From an uncultured Acidimicrobiales bacterium (GTDB lineage: Bacteria; Actinomycetota; Acidimicrobiia; Acidimicrobiales; UBA10347): 20,729 bases of DNA. Under the pieces are notes generated by a model. The model did not search any database and had not been told where the DNA came from. It was given only the letters and a program-made list of their open reading frames with translations. The translations under genes and the position numbers were made by a program. Below, one piece after another: positions 13,810-20,729 of the stretch. The stretch is taken from contig CALDGN010000341.1 of the NCBI GenBank assembly GCA_937942965.1, forward strand, positions 1-20,729. Reading direction: 5' to 3'. Numbering within the stretch: the first letter of the stretch is position 1; each line of letters starts with the position of its first letter.

Positions 13810-14510
13810 GCGCCCGCCTGTCCCCTCGCTTCGTACGCCTGGTCCATGAGCTCTTGGAGCACGACACCGAGGCGCTCGGAGTACGCAGCACGGTCTCCAA
13901 CCGTGACTCGCTTGCCCGACGCGCTCGGTGGCTCGATCAGCTCGCCGACCTGGATGATGACCTTTTCCCGCTTCGGGAACTTGGCGCCCTTGCCCATGGC
14001 CTCGCCCGTGCCCGCGATGCCGATCGGTAGCGCTTTCGCTCCGGTCTTGGCAGCGAGATAGGCAACGCCGTCATAGATCTCGCCGATTCCGGTGCCCTCT
14101 TGGCGGGTGCCTTCGGGGAACACGAACATCGCTTCGCCCTTGTCGAGCAACATGCGCGCCGCCCGAAGTGCTTCGCGATCCGCAGTGCCTCGTTCCACCG
14201 GAAAGGCACCAAGCGCCGACACGACCCAGCCCCACAGCTTGCCGTTCCACATCGACCGCTTGGCCAGAGCGCGGGTGCGTCGTGTCGATGCCGACCCGAC
14301 CAGCATGGAGTCAAGATTTGATCGGTGCACCGGGGCAAGAATCAGCGCGCCCTCGGTTTTCAGGTTCTCGACATGACCCCGGACTTCGACCTTGAAATAC
14401 GGGAACAAAACCCGACGAATCGACCCGGTGATGAAACCGTAGAAGCGCAGCGACGATGACTTCTCACCGACTCGGAGCGCGTACTCCTGGGGATCTTCAA
14501 TTGCAGCCAC
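13806..14510 (-). CDS. 1-acyl-sn-glycerol-3-phosphate acyltransferase (PlsC family)
   Basis: 234 aa. Motif I HRSNLD (62-67) gives the catalytic H-x4-D pair, and motif III FPEGTR (131-136) binds the glycerol phosphate; PVERG (104-108) and an IPIGIAG-like stretch (KALPIGIAG) complete the family motifs. It would transfer an acyl chain to lysophosphatidic acid at the inner membrane face during phospholipid synthesis. Hydrophobic patches near residues 22-38 may bind the membrane. The start is GTG at 14508-14510; an overlapping ATG is in another frame. TAGCGT 6 nt upstream is a -10-like element for leaderless transcription. It is divergent from a lipoprotein gene. Confidence 0.9.
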   Translation of the reverse strand: MAAIEDPQEYALRVGEKSSSLRFYGFITGSIRRVLFPYFKVEVRGHVENLKTEGALILAPVHRSNLDSMLVGSASTRRTRALAKRSMWNGKLWGWVVSALGAFPVERGTADREALRAARMLLDKGEAMFVFPEGTRQEGTGIGEIYDGVAYLAAKTGAKALPIGIAGTGEAMGKGAKFPKREKVIIQVGELIEPPSASGKRVTVGDRAAYSERLGVVLQELMDQAYEARGQAGA

Positions 14511-14553
14511 ATGGCGACGCTAACCGCTCTGGCGGCAAGTAGCGTTGCCTCTG
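14511..14553. promoter_or_regulatory. Compact divergent promoter with twin TAGCGT -10 elements
   Basis: Only 43 bp separate the two start codons. TAGCGT occurs once per strand, at 14517-14522 (minus) and 14540-14545 (plus), 6 and 8 nt before the GTG and ATG. The two hexamers form an inverted pair separated by 17 bp, so the two promoters must share or exclude RNA polymerase. Confidence 0.6.
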
Positions 14554-14922
14554 ATGACCCGCCGACTGCTCTTGGCCGTACTCGCTCTGGCCCTCATCAC
14601 AACGGCCTGCAACAACGAGGACAACTCGATCCCGCCGGTCGAGACCCAGGACCGAATCATCGCCACGGCGAACACGACCGATGACCCGACCATGTTGCGC
14701 GTCACCTGGTTCCCTGCGCCGTGCGAGGCGTTCAACGGCGTGCTCGTCGACCTCGACGAGCAGTACGCCAACCTGACCGTCAAGGTCACTGTCGACGTCG
14801 AGAGTTGCCCTGACCTGGCCCGTTCCGAAGCCATGGTCGATCTCGGCGAACCACTCGGCGACCGCGAGGTCTGGGACCGAGCCTTCGGCAACACCGTCGC
14901 TCTCGACGCGCCGCCCCAATAG
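14554..14922 (+). CDS. Small lipoprotein, unknown function
   Basis: 122 aa. A signal sequence MTRRLLLAVLALALITTAC ends in an ITTAC lipobox, so Cys19 is probably lipid-modified and the protein tethered outside the membrane. The mature part has DNEDN-type linker residues, then two cysteines (PAPCEAF and ESCPDLA) about 36 residues apart that could form a disulfide. An alternating VKVTVDV strand suggests a small beta-rich domain. I do not recognise the family. ATG at 14554 is preferred over the in-frame TTG at 14545 because TAGCGT lies 8 nt upstream of the ATG and overlaps that TTG. Confidence 0.72.
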   Translation: MTRRLLLAVLALALITTACNNEDNSIPPVETQDRIIATANTTDDPTMLRVTWFPAPCEAFNGVLVDLDEQYANLTVKVTVDVESCPDLARSEAMVDLGEPLGDREVWDRAFGNTVALDAPPQ

Positions 14923-15125
14923 AAGCGTGCCGAACCGCTGAGCGCGCACGTCGCATTGGCAACCGAACGCGACCTAACAAGTGACGAACGCCGCTGAGAG
15001 GTCCTGTTCACCGCGCCGCCTCAGCTGGGAAACACCCGCTCCATAGCTTGCCCACGGGGCACGACGAGGGGTGTAGAGCGTCGTGAACACACGACCGCAC
15101 CGCACGTGCCCGCGAAAGGAACTTC
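14923..15125 (+). promoter_or_regulatory. Intergenic region upstream of urtA with Shine-Dalgarno and hairpin
   Basis: This 203-bp gap holds the expected control region of the urea operon. An AAAGGA Shine-Dalgarno at 15115-15120 sits 5 nt before the GTG of urtA, so unlike many neighbours this gene has a leader. GTCGTG (15080-15085) and CACGAC (15090-15095) form a small inverted repeat across AACA. A possible -10, TAGCTT, lies at 15054-15059. No convincing GlnR or NtcA-type site could be seen. Confidence 0.45.
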
Positions 15126-16421
15126 GTGAGAGCGAAACGTGTACTACAGCCACTCGTGTTGGTTCTGGCCCTCGCCTTGTTCGCCGCCGCGTGCGGTGGC
15201 AGCGACGAGCCGGAAGCCTCATCGGCGACCGAAACCGCAAGCAGTGAATCGACCACGACCGAAACAGAAACCGAGACCGCATCGGAGGTGTCCGACGACA
15301 TCTGCGTTGAAGGTGACACCGTGAAGCTCGGCTTCCTCAACTCGACATCGGGTGTGATGGCGATTAGCGAACAAACCGTGAGGGACTCGCTCACGCTGGC
15401 CGCCGAAGAGATCAATGCCGACGGCGGCATCTTGGGCAAGCAGATCGAGGTCATCGAAGAGGACGGCCAAAGCGAACCTACGATCTTTGCCGAGAAGATC
15501 AACAAACTGCTGACCGAAGACGAAGTCGCCGCTGTCTTCGGCGGATGGACCTCAGCATCTCGCAAGGCCATGCTGCCGGTCGTTGAGGGCGCAAACGGCC
15601 TGCTCTTCTACCCGGTCCAGTACGAGGGTCTCGAGGCCTCACCGAACATCTACTACACCGGAGCGACCACCAACCAGCAGATCATCCCAGCCATGGACTT
15701 CCTCGCCTCTGAGGGCGTCGAAACGCTGTTCCTCGCCGGTTCGGACTACGTCTTCCCTCGTACGGCCAACAAGATCATCAAGCAGTACGCCGAAGAACTT
15801 GGCATCGAGATCGTCGGCGAGGAATACGTGCCGCTGTCGAGTGACGACTGGACGACCCAGGTCGCGAAGATCGCAGAGGCCCAGCCTGACTTCGTGTTCA
15901 ACACGATCAACGGTTCGTCGAACGTCGGTTTCATCAAGGCGTACGACGAGGCCGGTCTCGGTCCCGACAACTCGCCGATCATCTCGGTGTCGATCGCCGA
16001 GGAAGAGGCCCCATCGATGGGTGTCGACCTGACCGGCCAGTACGCATCTTGGAACTACTTCCAGAGCGTCCAGAGCGATACGAACTCGACGTTCATCGAA
16101 GCCTTCCAAGCCAAGTACGGCGACCGTCCGACCTCGGATCCAATGCAAGCGGCCTACGTCGGCCTGTACCTGTATCGGAACATCGTCGAGAAGGCCGAGT
16201 CGTTCTGCGTCGAAGCCGTCAACGCTGCTTCCGACGGTGTGACGTTTGATGCTCCCGAGGGTCTTGTCACGATCGATGGCTCGAACCACCACATCGCGAA
16301 GACCGGTGTGATTGGCCAGATCAACGCCGACAACCAGTTCGACATCGTCTGGACCTCGGGCGAACCAATCGAACCGGACCCGTTCCTCGAGGACTACGCC
16401 TGGTGGGACCCGAACAGCTGA
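15126..16421 (+). CDS. urtA: Urea ABC transporter substrate-binding lipoprotein UrtA
   Basis: 431 aa. The signal peptide ends in LFAAAC, making Cys23 the lipidated anchor, followed by a Ser/Thr/Glu-rich linker to about residue 57. The binding domain starts at DTVKLGFLNSTSG and shows features typical of UrtA: GGWTSASRKAMLPVVE, LLFYPVQYEGLEASPNIYYTGATTNQQ and DWTTQVAKI. It captures urea outside the cell for the UrtBCDE transporter. GTG at 15126 has a good Shine-Dalgarno (AAAGGA) 5 nt upstream. It is first in the operon, and a strong hairpin after it may raise its level over the downstream genes. Confidence 0.96.
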   Translation: MRAKRVLQPLVLVLALALFAAACGGSDEPEASSATETASSESTTTETETETASEVSDDICVEGDTVKLGFLNSTSGVMAISEQTVRDSLTLAAEEINADGGILGKQIEVIEEDGQSEPTIFAEKINKLLTEDEVAAVFGGWTSASRKAMLPVVEGANGLLFYPVQYEGLEASPNIYYTGATTNQQIIPAMDFLASEGVETLFLAGSDYVFPRTANKIIKQYAEELGIEIVGEEYVPLSSDDWTTQVAKIAEAQPDFVFNTINGSSNVGFIKAYDEAGLGPDNSPIISVSIAEEEAPSMGVDLTGQYASWNYFQSVQSDTNSTFIEAFQAKYGDRPTSDPMQAAYVGLYLYRNIVEKAESFCVEAVNAASDGVTFDAPEGLVTIDGSNHHIAKTGVIGQINADNQFDIVWTSGEPIEPDPFLEDYAWWDPNS

Positions 16422-16442
16422 TCCGCAGCATTTTGTAAGTGC

Positions 16443-16468
16443 CCAGGGGCGTCAGACGGCGCCCCTGG
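16443..16468 (+). terminator. Hairpin between urtA and urtB (attenuator or mRNA stabiliser)
   Basis: CCAGGGGCG (16443-16451) and CGCCCCTGG (16460-16468) form a perfect 9-bp GC-rich stem around an 8-nt loop, starting 22 nt after the urtA stop. No T-run follows, so full termination is unlikely. Such stems after a binding-protein gene commonly allow partial read-through or protect the upstream message. Confidence 0.6.
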
Positions 16469-16503
16469 TCACTCCACCCCGTCCCCCACTCCGGAACCCT
16501 CAC

Positions 16504-17388
16504 ATGGATGCATTGACGACCCCATTCCTGACCGGTACTGCGACCGGCGCAATCCTGCTCATGGCCGCTCTCGGTCTGACTCTCACCTTCGGCCAGATGG
16601 GTGTCATCAACATGGCCAATGGTGAGTTCCTGATGGTCGGCGCCTACGTCGCCTACCTCACCCAGCAAGTGATCAGCTCCGCCGGCGTGTCGATCATCAT
16701 TGCGATCCCGATTGCGTTCGTTGTCGCCGGGCTCTTGGGTCTCGTCCTCGAAGCGACCGTCATTCGATGGATGTACGACAGACCGCTCGACACGTTGTTA
16801 GCGACGGTCGGTGTGGCGCTCGTGCTTCAGCAACTCGCGAAGGACATCTTCGGCGCCCAAGGCGACCCAGTCGTGCTCCCTGGATGGCTCGATGCTCGCA
16901 TCAACGTCTTCGGCTACGAGTGGCCGTTGCGCCAGCTGTTCACCATCCTGTTGGCCGTCGCCTCGCTCGCGTTGCTCAACGCGTTGCTTCGCTACACCTC
17001 GTTCGGTCGCCGGATCCGAGCAACGGTGCAGAACCGCCAGCTCGCCGAGACCCAGGGAGTTCCGACCCGCAACGTTGATCGCATGACGTTCTTCCTCGGT
17101 TCGGGGCTTGCGGGCGTCGGCGGTGTCGCCATCTCACTGATCTCCGGCACCAACCCGACGCTGGGGACGTCCTACATCATCCCGGCGTTCCTCGTTGTCG
17201 TGTTGGGCGGCGTCGGCCAGCTCAAAGGCACCGTGCTCGCAGCTTGGGGCGTCGGCGTTGCAACGGCCTTCCTGACCGATTGGACGAGCGGCAGCATGGC
17301 TCAGGTCATGACGTTCGCCCTCGTGGTCGCCATGTTGACCTTGCGCCCGCAAGGTCTGTTCACCGTGCGCACCAGGTCGCTCGCATGA
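16504..17388 (+). CDS. urtB: Urea ABC transporter permease UrtB
   Basis: 294 aa, an integral membrane permease of the branched-chain amino-acid (LivH-like) type. LTLTFGQMGVINMANGEFLMVGAYVAYL (residues about 25-52) is the characteristic first half of the fold, with GQMGVINMANGE diagnostic for the UrtB/LivH family. About eight hydrophobic helices follow, and RIRATVQNRQLAETQGVPT is the cytoplasmic loop that contacts the ATPases. It forms the channel with UrtC. ATG at 16504 is the first start after the hairpin that keeps the whole first helix; earlier in-frame starts would lie inside urtA. The stop overlaps the urtC start (ATGA). Confidence 0.95.
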   Translation: MDALTTPFLTGTATGAILLMAALGLTLTFGQMGVINMANGEFLMVGAYVAYLTQQVISSAGVSIIIAIPIAFVVAGLLGLVLEATVIRWMYDRPLDTLLATVGVALVLQQLAKDIFGAQGDPVVLPGWLDARINVFGYEWPLRQLFTILLAVASLALLNALLRYTSFGRRIRATVQNRQLAETQGVPTRNVDRMTFFLGSGLAGVGGVAISLISGTNPTLGTSYIIPAFLVVVLGGVGQLKGTVLAAWGVGVATAFLTDWTSGSMAQVMTFALVVAMLTLRPQGLFTVRTRSLA

Positions 17389-18518
17389 CCGCAGTCGTAC
17401 CGGAAACCAAGGTCACCGACGTCACCGCCGCCGACCCGCCACCAGAGATCATTCCGGCCCGGCATCGCCGCTCGCCGGTGAAGGACTATGGCGCGCTGGT
17501 CGGGATCGCGGTGCTCGCCGCCATTCTTCTCCTCTGGGCGCCGAGCTCGCTGAGTTCGTTCCGCTTGTCCAACCTCGGCCGGTACTGCGCCCTCGCACTC
17601 GCGTCGATGGGGATCGGGCTCGCGTGGGGACGCGGCGGCATGCTCGTGCTCGGCCAGGGAGTGTTCTTCGGCCTGGGCGCGTATGCGATGGCCATGCACA
17701 TGAAGCTTGAGGTCGCCGGGCCCGAAGGTGTGCCGGACTTCATGACTCTCTACGGCGACGGGACCATGCCGGTGTGGTGGGAGCCGTTCCGCAGCGGCAC
17801 CTTCACCGTGTTCGCGATCATCTTCATTCCCGCCGTTGTGTCGTTGCTGATGGGCTGGGCGATCCTCAAGCGCCGAGTCAAGGGCGCGTACTTCGCGATC
17901 TTGACTCAGGCGATGGCCGTTGCGTTTGCGGTGCTGCTCGAAGCGACCGGCAAGGAGACGGGCGGCTTCAACGGACTCAACACGTTCTCCACCGTGTTCG
18001 GCTACAACCTCTTCGACCCCGAGGTGAAGCAGAACCTGTACCGCGTTGCGGCCGGGCTGGTGATCGTCTTCCTGCTCATCCTCTGGCAGCTGTATAGGAG
18101 CCGTTACGGCGAGCTTCTCGTCGCCACCCGTGACGCTGAGGAGCGCATCCGGTTCCTCGGCTACGACCCCGCCAACATCAAACTGGTCGCCTTTGTGACT
18201 GCTGCGGTCATGGCTGCGGTCGGCGGTGCGATGTTCGTACCGATCGTCGGCATCATTTCACCGCTCGACGTAGGCGCCTCGGCATCGATCCTGCTCGTTG
18301 CCGGCGTTGCGCTCGGCGGACGCACGTCACTGTTCGGTCCGGTGCTCGGCGCCATCGCCGTCGGCTACGGCCGTTCGACCTTGTCTGAGTCGTTCCCGAC
18401 GCAATGGACCTACTTTCTCGGCGGGCTCTTCGTCGTCGTCATCCTGCTGCTGCCCGGGGGCGTTGCCTCGATCGGGTCGAAGTTGGCCGGGCTTCGCAAG
18501 CGAGAGGTCCTCACGTGA
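17385..18518 (+). CDS. urtC: Urea ABC transporter permease UrtC
   Basis: 377 aa, LivM-like permease. The N-terminal 35 residues are hydrophilic and cytoplasmic, then about nine membrane helices follow. LGRYCALALASMGIGLAWGRGGMLVLGQGVFFGLGAYAMAMH (about 65-106), a GNGLNTF-like GGFNGLNTF segment, and ATRDAEERIRFLGYDPANIK (the loop docking on UrtD/UrtE) are typical. The long NLFDPEVKQNLYR insert is normal for UrtC. Its ATG shares four bases with the urtB stop and its stop shares four with the urtD GTG, so three genes are translationally coupled. Confidence 0.95.
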   Translation: MTAVVPETKVTDVTAADPPPEIIPARHRRSPVKDYGALVGIAVLAAILLLWAPSSLSSFRLSNLGRYCALALASMGIGLAWGRGGMLVLGQGVFFGLGAYAMAMHMKLEVAGPEGVPDFMTLYGDGTMPVWWEPFRSGTFTVFAIIFIPAVVSLLMGWAILKRRVKGAYFAILTQAMAVAFAVLLEATGKETGGFNGLNTFSTVFGYNLFDPEVKQNLYRVAAGLVIVFLLILWQLYRSRYGELLVATRDAEERIRFLGYDPANIKLVAFVTAAVMAAVGGAMFVPIVGIISPLDVGASASILLVAGVALGGRTSLFGPVLGAIAVGYGRSTLSESFPTQWTYFLGGLFVVVILLLPGGVASIGSKLAGLRKREVLT

Positions 18519-19279
18519 CGGCATCCTTCCTCGGCGAGGACTACCTGGAGATCCGAGACCTCACCGTCGACTTCGATGGCTTCAAGGCCGTCAACGGCGT
18601 GGACCTCACGCTGCTGCAGGGCCGCCTGCACTTTCTGATCGGCCCGAACGGTGCGGGTAAGACCACACTCGTCGACGCATTGACCGGGCTCGTGCCTGCT
18701 ACCGGAACAGCGGCATTTCGCAACAAAGACCTCCTTGCGATGAAATCGCACCAGATCGTGCGAGCCGGCGTAGGCCGCACGTTCCAAACGGCGACGGTGT
18801 TCGAGGAACTGAGCGTGCTTCAGAACCTCGATATTGCCGCCGGGATGCACCGTCGAGCGCACACGGCACTCCGAGCGCGCCGCGAGGCTCCCGTACGTGT
18901 TTCCGAGGCCCTCGAAACGATTGGTCTGGCCAATTTGGCGAACCGGTCTGCTGGGGTGCTGGCGCACGGCCAAAAGCAGTGGCTCGAGGTCGGCATGCTT
19001 CTCGTCCAGGACGCCAAAGTCATGTTCCTCGACGAGACCGTGGCTGGCATGAGCGATGCCGAGCGATCCGAGACAGGCCAGCTACTCCAGCGGATTGCTC
19101 CGGAGCGCACGATCGTCATCATCGAACACGACATGCACTTCATGCGCAGCTTCGCCGACTTTGTCACGGTGATGCACTCAGGCGAGATCTTGGCCGAAGG
19201 CACTGTCGCGGAGGTCCAAGCCGACGAACGAGTGCAAGAGGTCTATATGGGAACACCAACGGGGGCGAAGCGTGACTGA
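18515..19279 (+). CDS. urtD: Urea ABC transporter ATP-binding protein UrtD
   Basis: 254 aa. ATPase motifs: Walker A GPNGAGKT (43-50), a GVGRTFQ Q-loop stretch near residue 87, the signature LAHGQKQWLE (family form LSHGQ), Walker B with VMFLDETVAGM, and the H-loop EHDM. The Pro usually found after the Walker B Glu is Thr here (LDET), and the signature Ser is Ala; the catalytic Glu and Lys are intact, so activity is still likely. HGQKQWLE is characteristic of UrtD. It pairs with UrtE to power UrtBC. GTG at 18515 overlaps the urtC stop. Confidence 0.95.
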   Translation: MTASFLGEDYLEIRDLTVDFDGFKAVNGVDLTLLQGRLHFLIGPNGAGKTTLVDALTGLVPATGTAAFRNKDLLAMKSHQIVRAGVGRTFQTATVFEELSVLQNLDIAAGMHRRAHTALRARREAPVRVSEALETIGLANLANRSAGVLAHGQKQWLEVGMLLVQDAKVMFLDETVAGMSDAERSETGQLLQRIAPERTIVIIEHDMHFMRSFADFVTVMHSGEILAEGTVAEVQADERVQEVYMGTPTGAKRD

Positions 19280-19964
19280 CTCGATGCTCGAGCTCGTCGG
19301 TGTGACCGCCGGCTATGGCCGATCCAAGGTCCTTTTCGATGTCGACCTCATCGTCCCGAAGGACGGCGCAGCGTCGATCATGGGCCTCAACGGTGCTGGC
19401 AAGACCACGCTGTTGCGTGTTGCGGTCGGGCTGCTGCCGGTCATTTCCGGCAAGGTCCTGCTCGACGGCGTCGACATCACGTCGATGCGACCGAACCGTC
19501 GGGTGCAACAGGGTCTCGGCTACGTGCCACAAGGCCAGCTTTGCTTCCCGCAGATGACGACCCTCGAGAACTTGCAGCTCGTGTCGCCGGTGCAATCCGA
19601 CATCGACGAGGTCGTCGACATCTTCCCTGCGCTTCGCGACCTGATGAGTCGCCCCGCCGGACTCCTGTCGGGTGGACAACGACAGCAACTAGCGATTGCC
19701 CGGACGCTGCTCGGCAAACCTCGGATGTTGATCCTCGACGAACCTACCGAGGGCATTCAGCCCAACGTTGTCGCCGAGATCGAGCAGGTCATTGTGGATC
19801 TGACCGAGCGAGGTGACTTCACTGTGCTGCTCGTCGAACAGCATGTCGGGTTCGCCGTTCGGATCAGCGATCGCTATTACACCCTCGAGTCCGGGCGCAT
19901 CACGGGCAGCGGCGCCGGGGGCGAGGATGCCATCGACGCGGTTCGAGCGTCGATGGCCGTCTGA
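19272..19964 (+). CDS. urtE: Urea ABC transporter ATP-binding protein UrtE
   Basis: 230 aa. Walker A GLNGAGKT (38-45), Q-loop YVPQGQLCFPQMT, signature LLSGGQRQQLAIARTL, Walker B LILDEPTEGIQPNVVAEIE and the H-loop EQHVGFA are all canonical; DEPTEGIQPN is diagnostic for UrtE/LivF-like proteins. GTG at 19272 overlaps the urtD stop by 8 nt; ATG at 19284 would give a slightly shorter start. The urease gene follows after 39 nt, which links uptake to hydrolysis. Confidence 0.96.
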   Translation: MTDSMLELVGVTAGYGRSKVLFDVDLIVPKDGAASIMGLNGAGKTTLLRVAVGLLPVISGKVLLDGVDITSMRPNRRVQQGLGYVPQGQLCFPQMTTLENLQLVSPVQSDIDEVVDIFPALRDLMSRPAGLLSGGQRQQLAIARTLLGKPRMLILDEPTEGIQPNVVAEIEQVIVDLTERGDFTVLLVEQHVGFAVRISDRYYTLESGRITGSGAGGEDAIDAVRASMAV

Positions 19965-20003
19965 TGACGCGCGAGGCACCACGACAAGACAAAGTGTGAA
20001 CCA

Positions 20004-20669
20004 ATGCAACTGACGCCGCACGAACAAGAGCGCATGATGCTCCACGCTGCCGCCGGCATTGCCCGGTCGCGCCAGGAGCGAGGTCTGCGACTCAACTATC
20101 CCGAGGCCGTCGCTGTACTTGCGACCTGGGTACTCGAAGCCGCCCGCGATGGCCGACGGGTCGCCGACCTCATGGAGGACGGCCGCCATGTCCTGAGTCG
20201 CTCCGACGTCATGGAAGGTGTCCCCGAGATGCTCCAGGAGGTACAGGTCGAAGCGACCTTTCCCGATGGCACCAAACTCGTCACGCTGCACGACCCGATC
20301 AGCGGCAGCGACGCACCCGACGCAGTCGGCATGATTCCGGGCCAGATCGCCGGACCGGACGACCCGATCGAGATCAACGCCGGCCGGCCCGTGATCACCC
20401 TGCGGGTCGAGAACGCCGGAGACCGTCCCGTCCAGATCGGATCGCACTATCACTTCGCCGAAGCGAACCCCGCCTTGGCCTTCGACCGCGAGCTGGCCCG
20501 TGGGCACCGCCTCGACATCCCTGCCGGAACCGCAGTCCGTTTCGAGCCAGGCATCGCCATGGACATCGACCTGGTTCCCTTTGTCGGCGCCAGGGTGATC
20601 CCAGGACTGCGCAGCGCCGTGAGCGGCCCGCTGGACGACGACACCGAGGCGACAGGACCGACGCCATGA
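20004..20669 (+). CDS. ureAB: Urease gamma/beta subunit fusion (UreA-UreB)
   Basis: 221 aa in one frame. Residues 1-100 are the gamma subunit (MQLTPHEQERMMLHAAAGIA, LNYPEAVAVLATWVLEAARDG, DVMEGVPEML and VQVEATFPDGTKLVTLHDPI). Residues 110-221 are the beta subunit, beginning MIPGQI as separate UreB proteins do, with GSHYHFAEANPALAFDRE and RLDIPAGTAVRFEPG. Such fusions occur in several bacteria. The subunits assemble with UreC into the nickel urease, which splits urea to ammonia and carbamate in the cytosol. Met110 (ATG at 20331) keeps the ancestral UreB start, hinting that the fusion arose by loss of the intergenic stop. The stop overlaps the ureC ATG (ATGA). Confidence 0.95.
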   Translation: MQLTPHEQERMMLHAAAGIARSRQERGLRLNYPEAVAVLATWVLEAARDGRRVADLMEDGRHVLSRSDVMEGVPEMLQEVQVEATFPDGTKLVTLHDPISGSDAPDAVGMIPGQIAGPDDPIEINAGRPVITLRVENAGDRPVQIGSHYHFAEANPALAFDRELARGHRLDIPAGTAVRFEPGIAMDIDLVPFVGARVIPGLRSAVSGPLDDDTEATGPTP

Positions 20670-20729
20670 GCTTCATCGATCGCGACCGATATCGGGCGCT
20701 CTACTGGCCGACCACCGGCGACCGCATTC
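20666..20729 (+). CDS. ureC: Urease alpha subunit UreC, N-terminus (partial)
   Basis: The ATG overlaps the ureAB stop, and 21 codons are visible before the right edge. The peptide FIDRDRYRALYWPTTGDRI matches the conserved UreC start, where R-Y-x-x-L-Y-G-P-T-T-G-D-R is usual; here the Gly before Pro is Trp. UreC carries the dinickel active site, which lies beyond this window. Confidence 0.92.
   Translation, partial: MSFIDRDRYRALYWPTTGDRI

Noticed and set aside
14923..15125. GlnR or NtcA box upstream of urtA
   Set aside because: No pair of half-sites with the required GTNAC and GAAAC spacing was found.

Overview
The window reads as chromosomal DNA of a high-GC Gram-positive bacterium, most likely an actinobacterium close to the Acidimicrobiia (inference from gene content; no ribosomal marker is present). 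The signs are dense coding with GC-rich third positions, frequent GTG and TTG starts, 4-base ATGA/GTGA gene overlaps, a PdtaS-type sensor kinase, a probable F420/flavin PPOX-fold protein, a DUF3516-type helicase, and many starts preceded 6-9 nt by a TANNNT -10-like hexamer, as expected for leaderless transcripts. I see no tRNA, rRNA, CRISPR array, insertion sequence or phage gene.

Left part (1-1942): the extreme N-terminus of a membrane-anchored protein runs off the left edge on the minus strand (possibly MreC-like). A PPOX-fold protein (minus) is divergent from a small protein with an Ala-rich tail (plus), which converges on a minus-strand protein that looks like a distant aldolase-type TIM barrel.

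Central plus-strand run (2006-11121): a CopC-like exported, membrane-anchored protein, a PdtaS-like histidine kinase, a fatty-acid hydroxylase/sterol desaturase family membrane protein, a Ski2-like DUF3516 helicase and a RecQ helicase with a C-terminal phosphoribosyltransferase-like domain. These are spaced by 22 nt, a GTGA overlap, 8 nt and another GTGA overlap, so they look like one operon. A short palindrome and a new leaderless promoter then lead to a flavodoxin-like protein and a lipoprotein with two CM-x-DAG-xx-Y motifs.

Minus-strand block (11277-14510): a Phd/YefM antitoxin, a PIN-domain toxin whose first catalytic Asp is replaced by Ala, and a shortened formylglycine-generating-enzyme-like protein overlapping the toxin gene. 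A palindrome lies over the antitoxin start. Upstream of this block, and transcribed in the same direction, are a PlsC-type acyltransferase and a class I aminotransferase joined by an ATGA overlap. A small lipoprotein gene is divergent from the acyltransferase.

Right part (15126-20729): a complete urea ABC transporter, urtA-urtB-urtC-urtD-urtE, is followed directly by a fused urease gamma/beta gene and the start of ureC. Urea bound by the UrtA lipoprotein would be imported by UrtBC with UrtDE as ATPases and hydrolysed to ammonia by the urease, so the cluster is a coherent urea-scavenging operon. A strong hairpin separates urtA from urtB.

The overall picture is ordinary core and metabolic DNA. 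The most unusual pieces are the antitoxin/altered PIN toxin/altered FGE-like trio, the coupled helicase pair with its PRTase fusion, and the consistent leaderless-promoter syntax.
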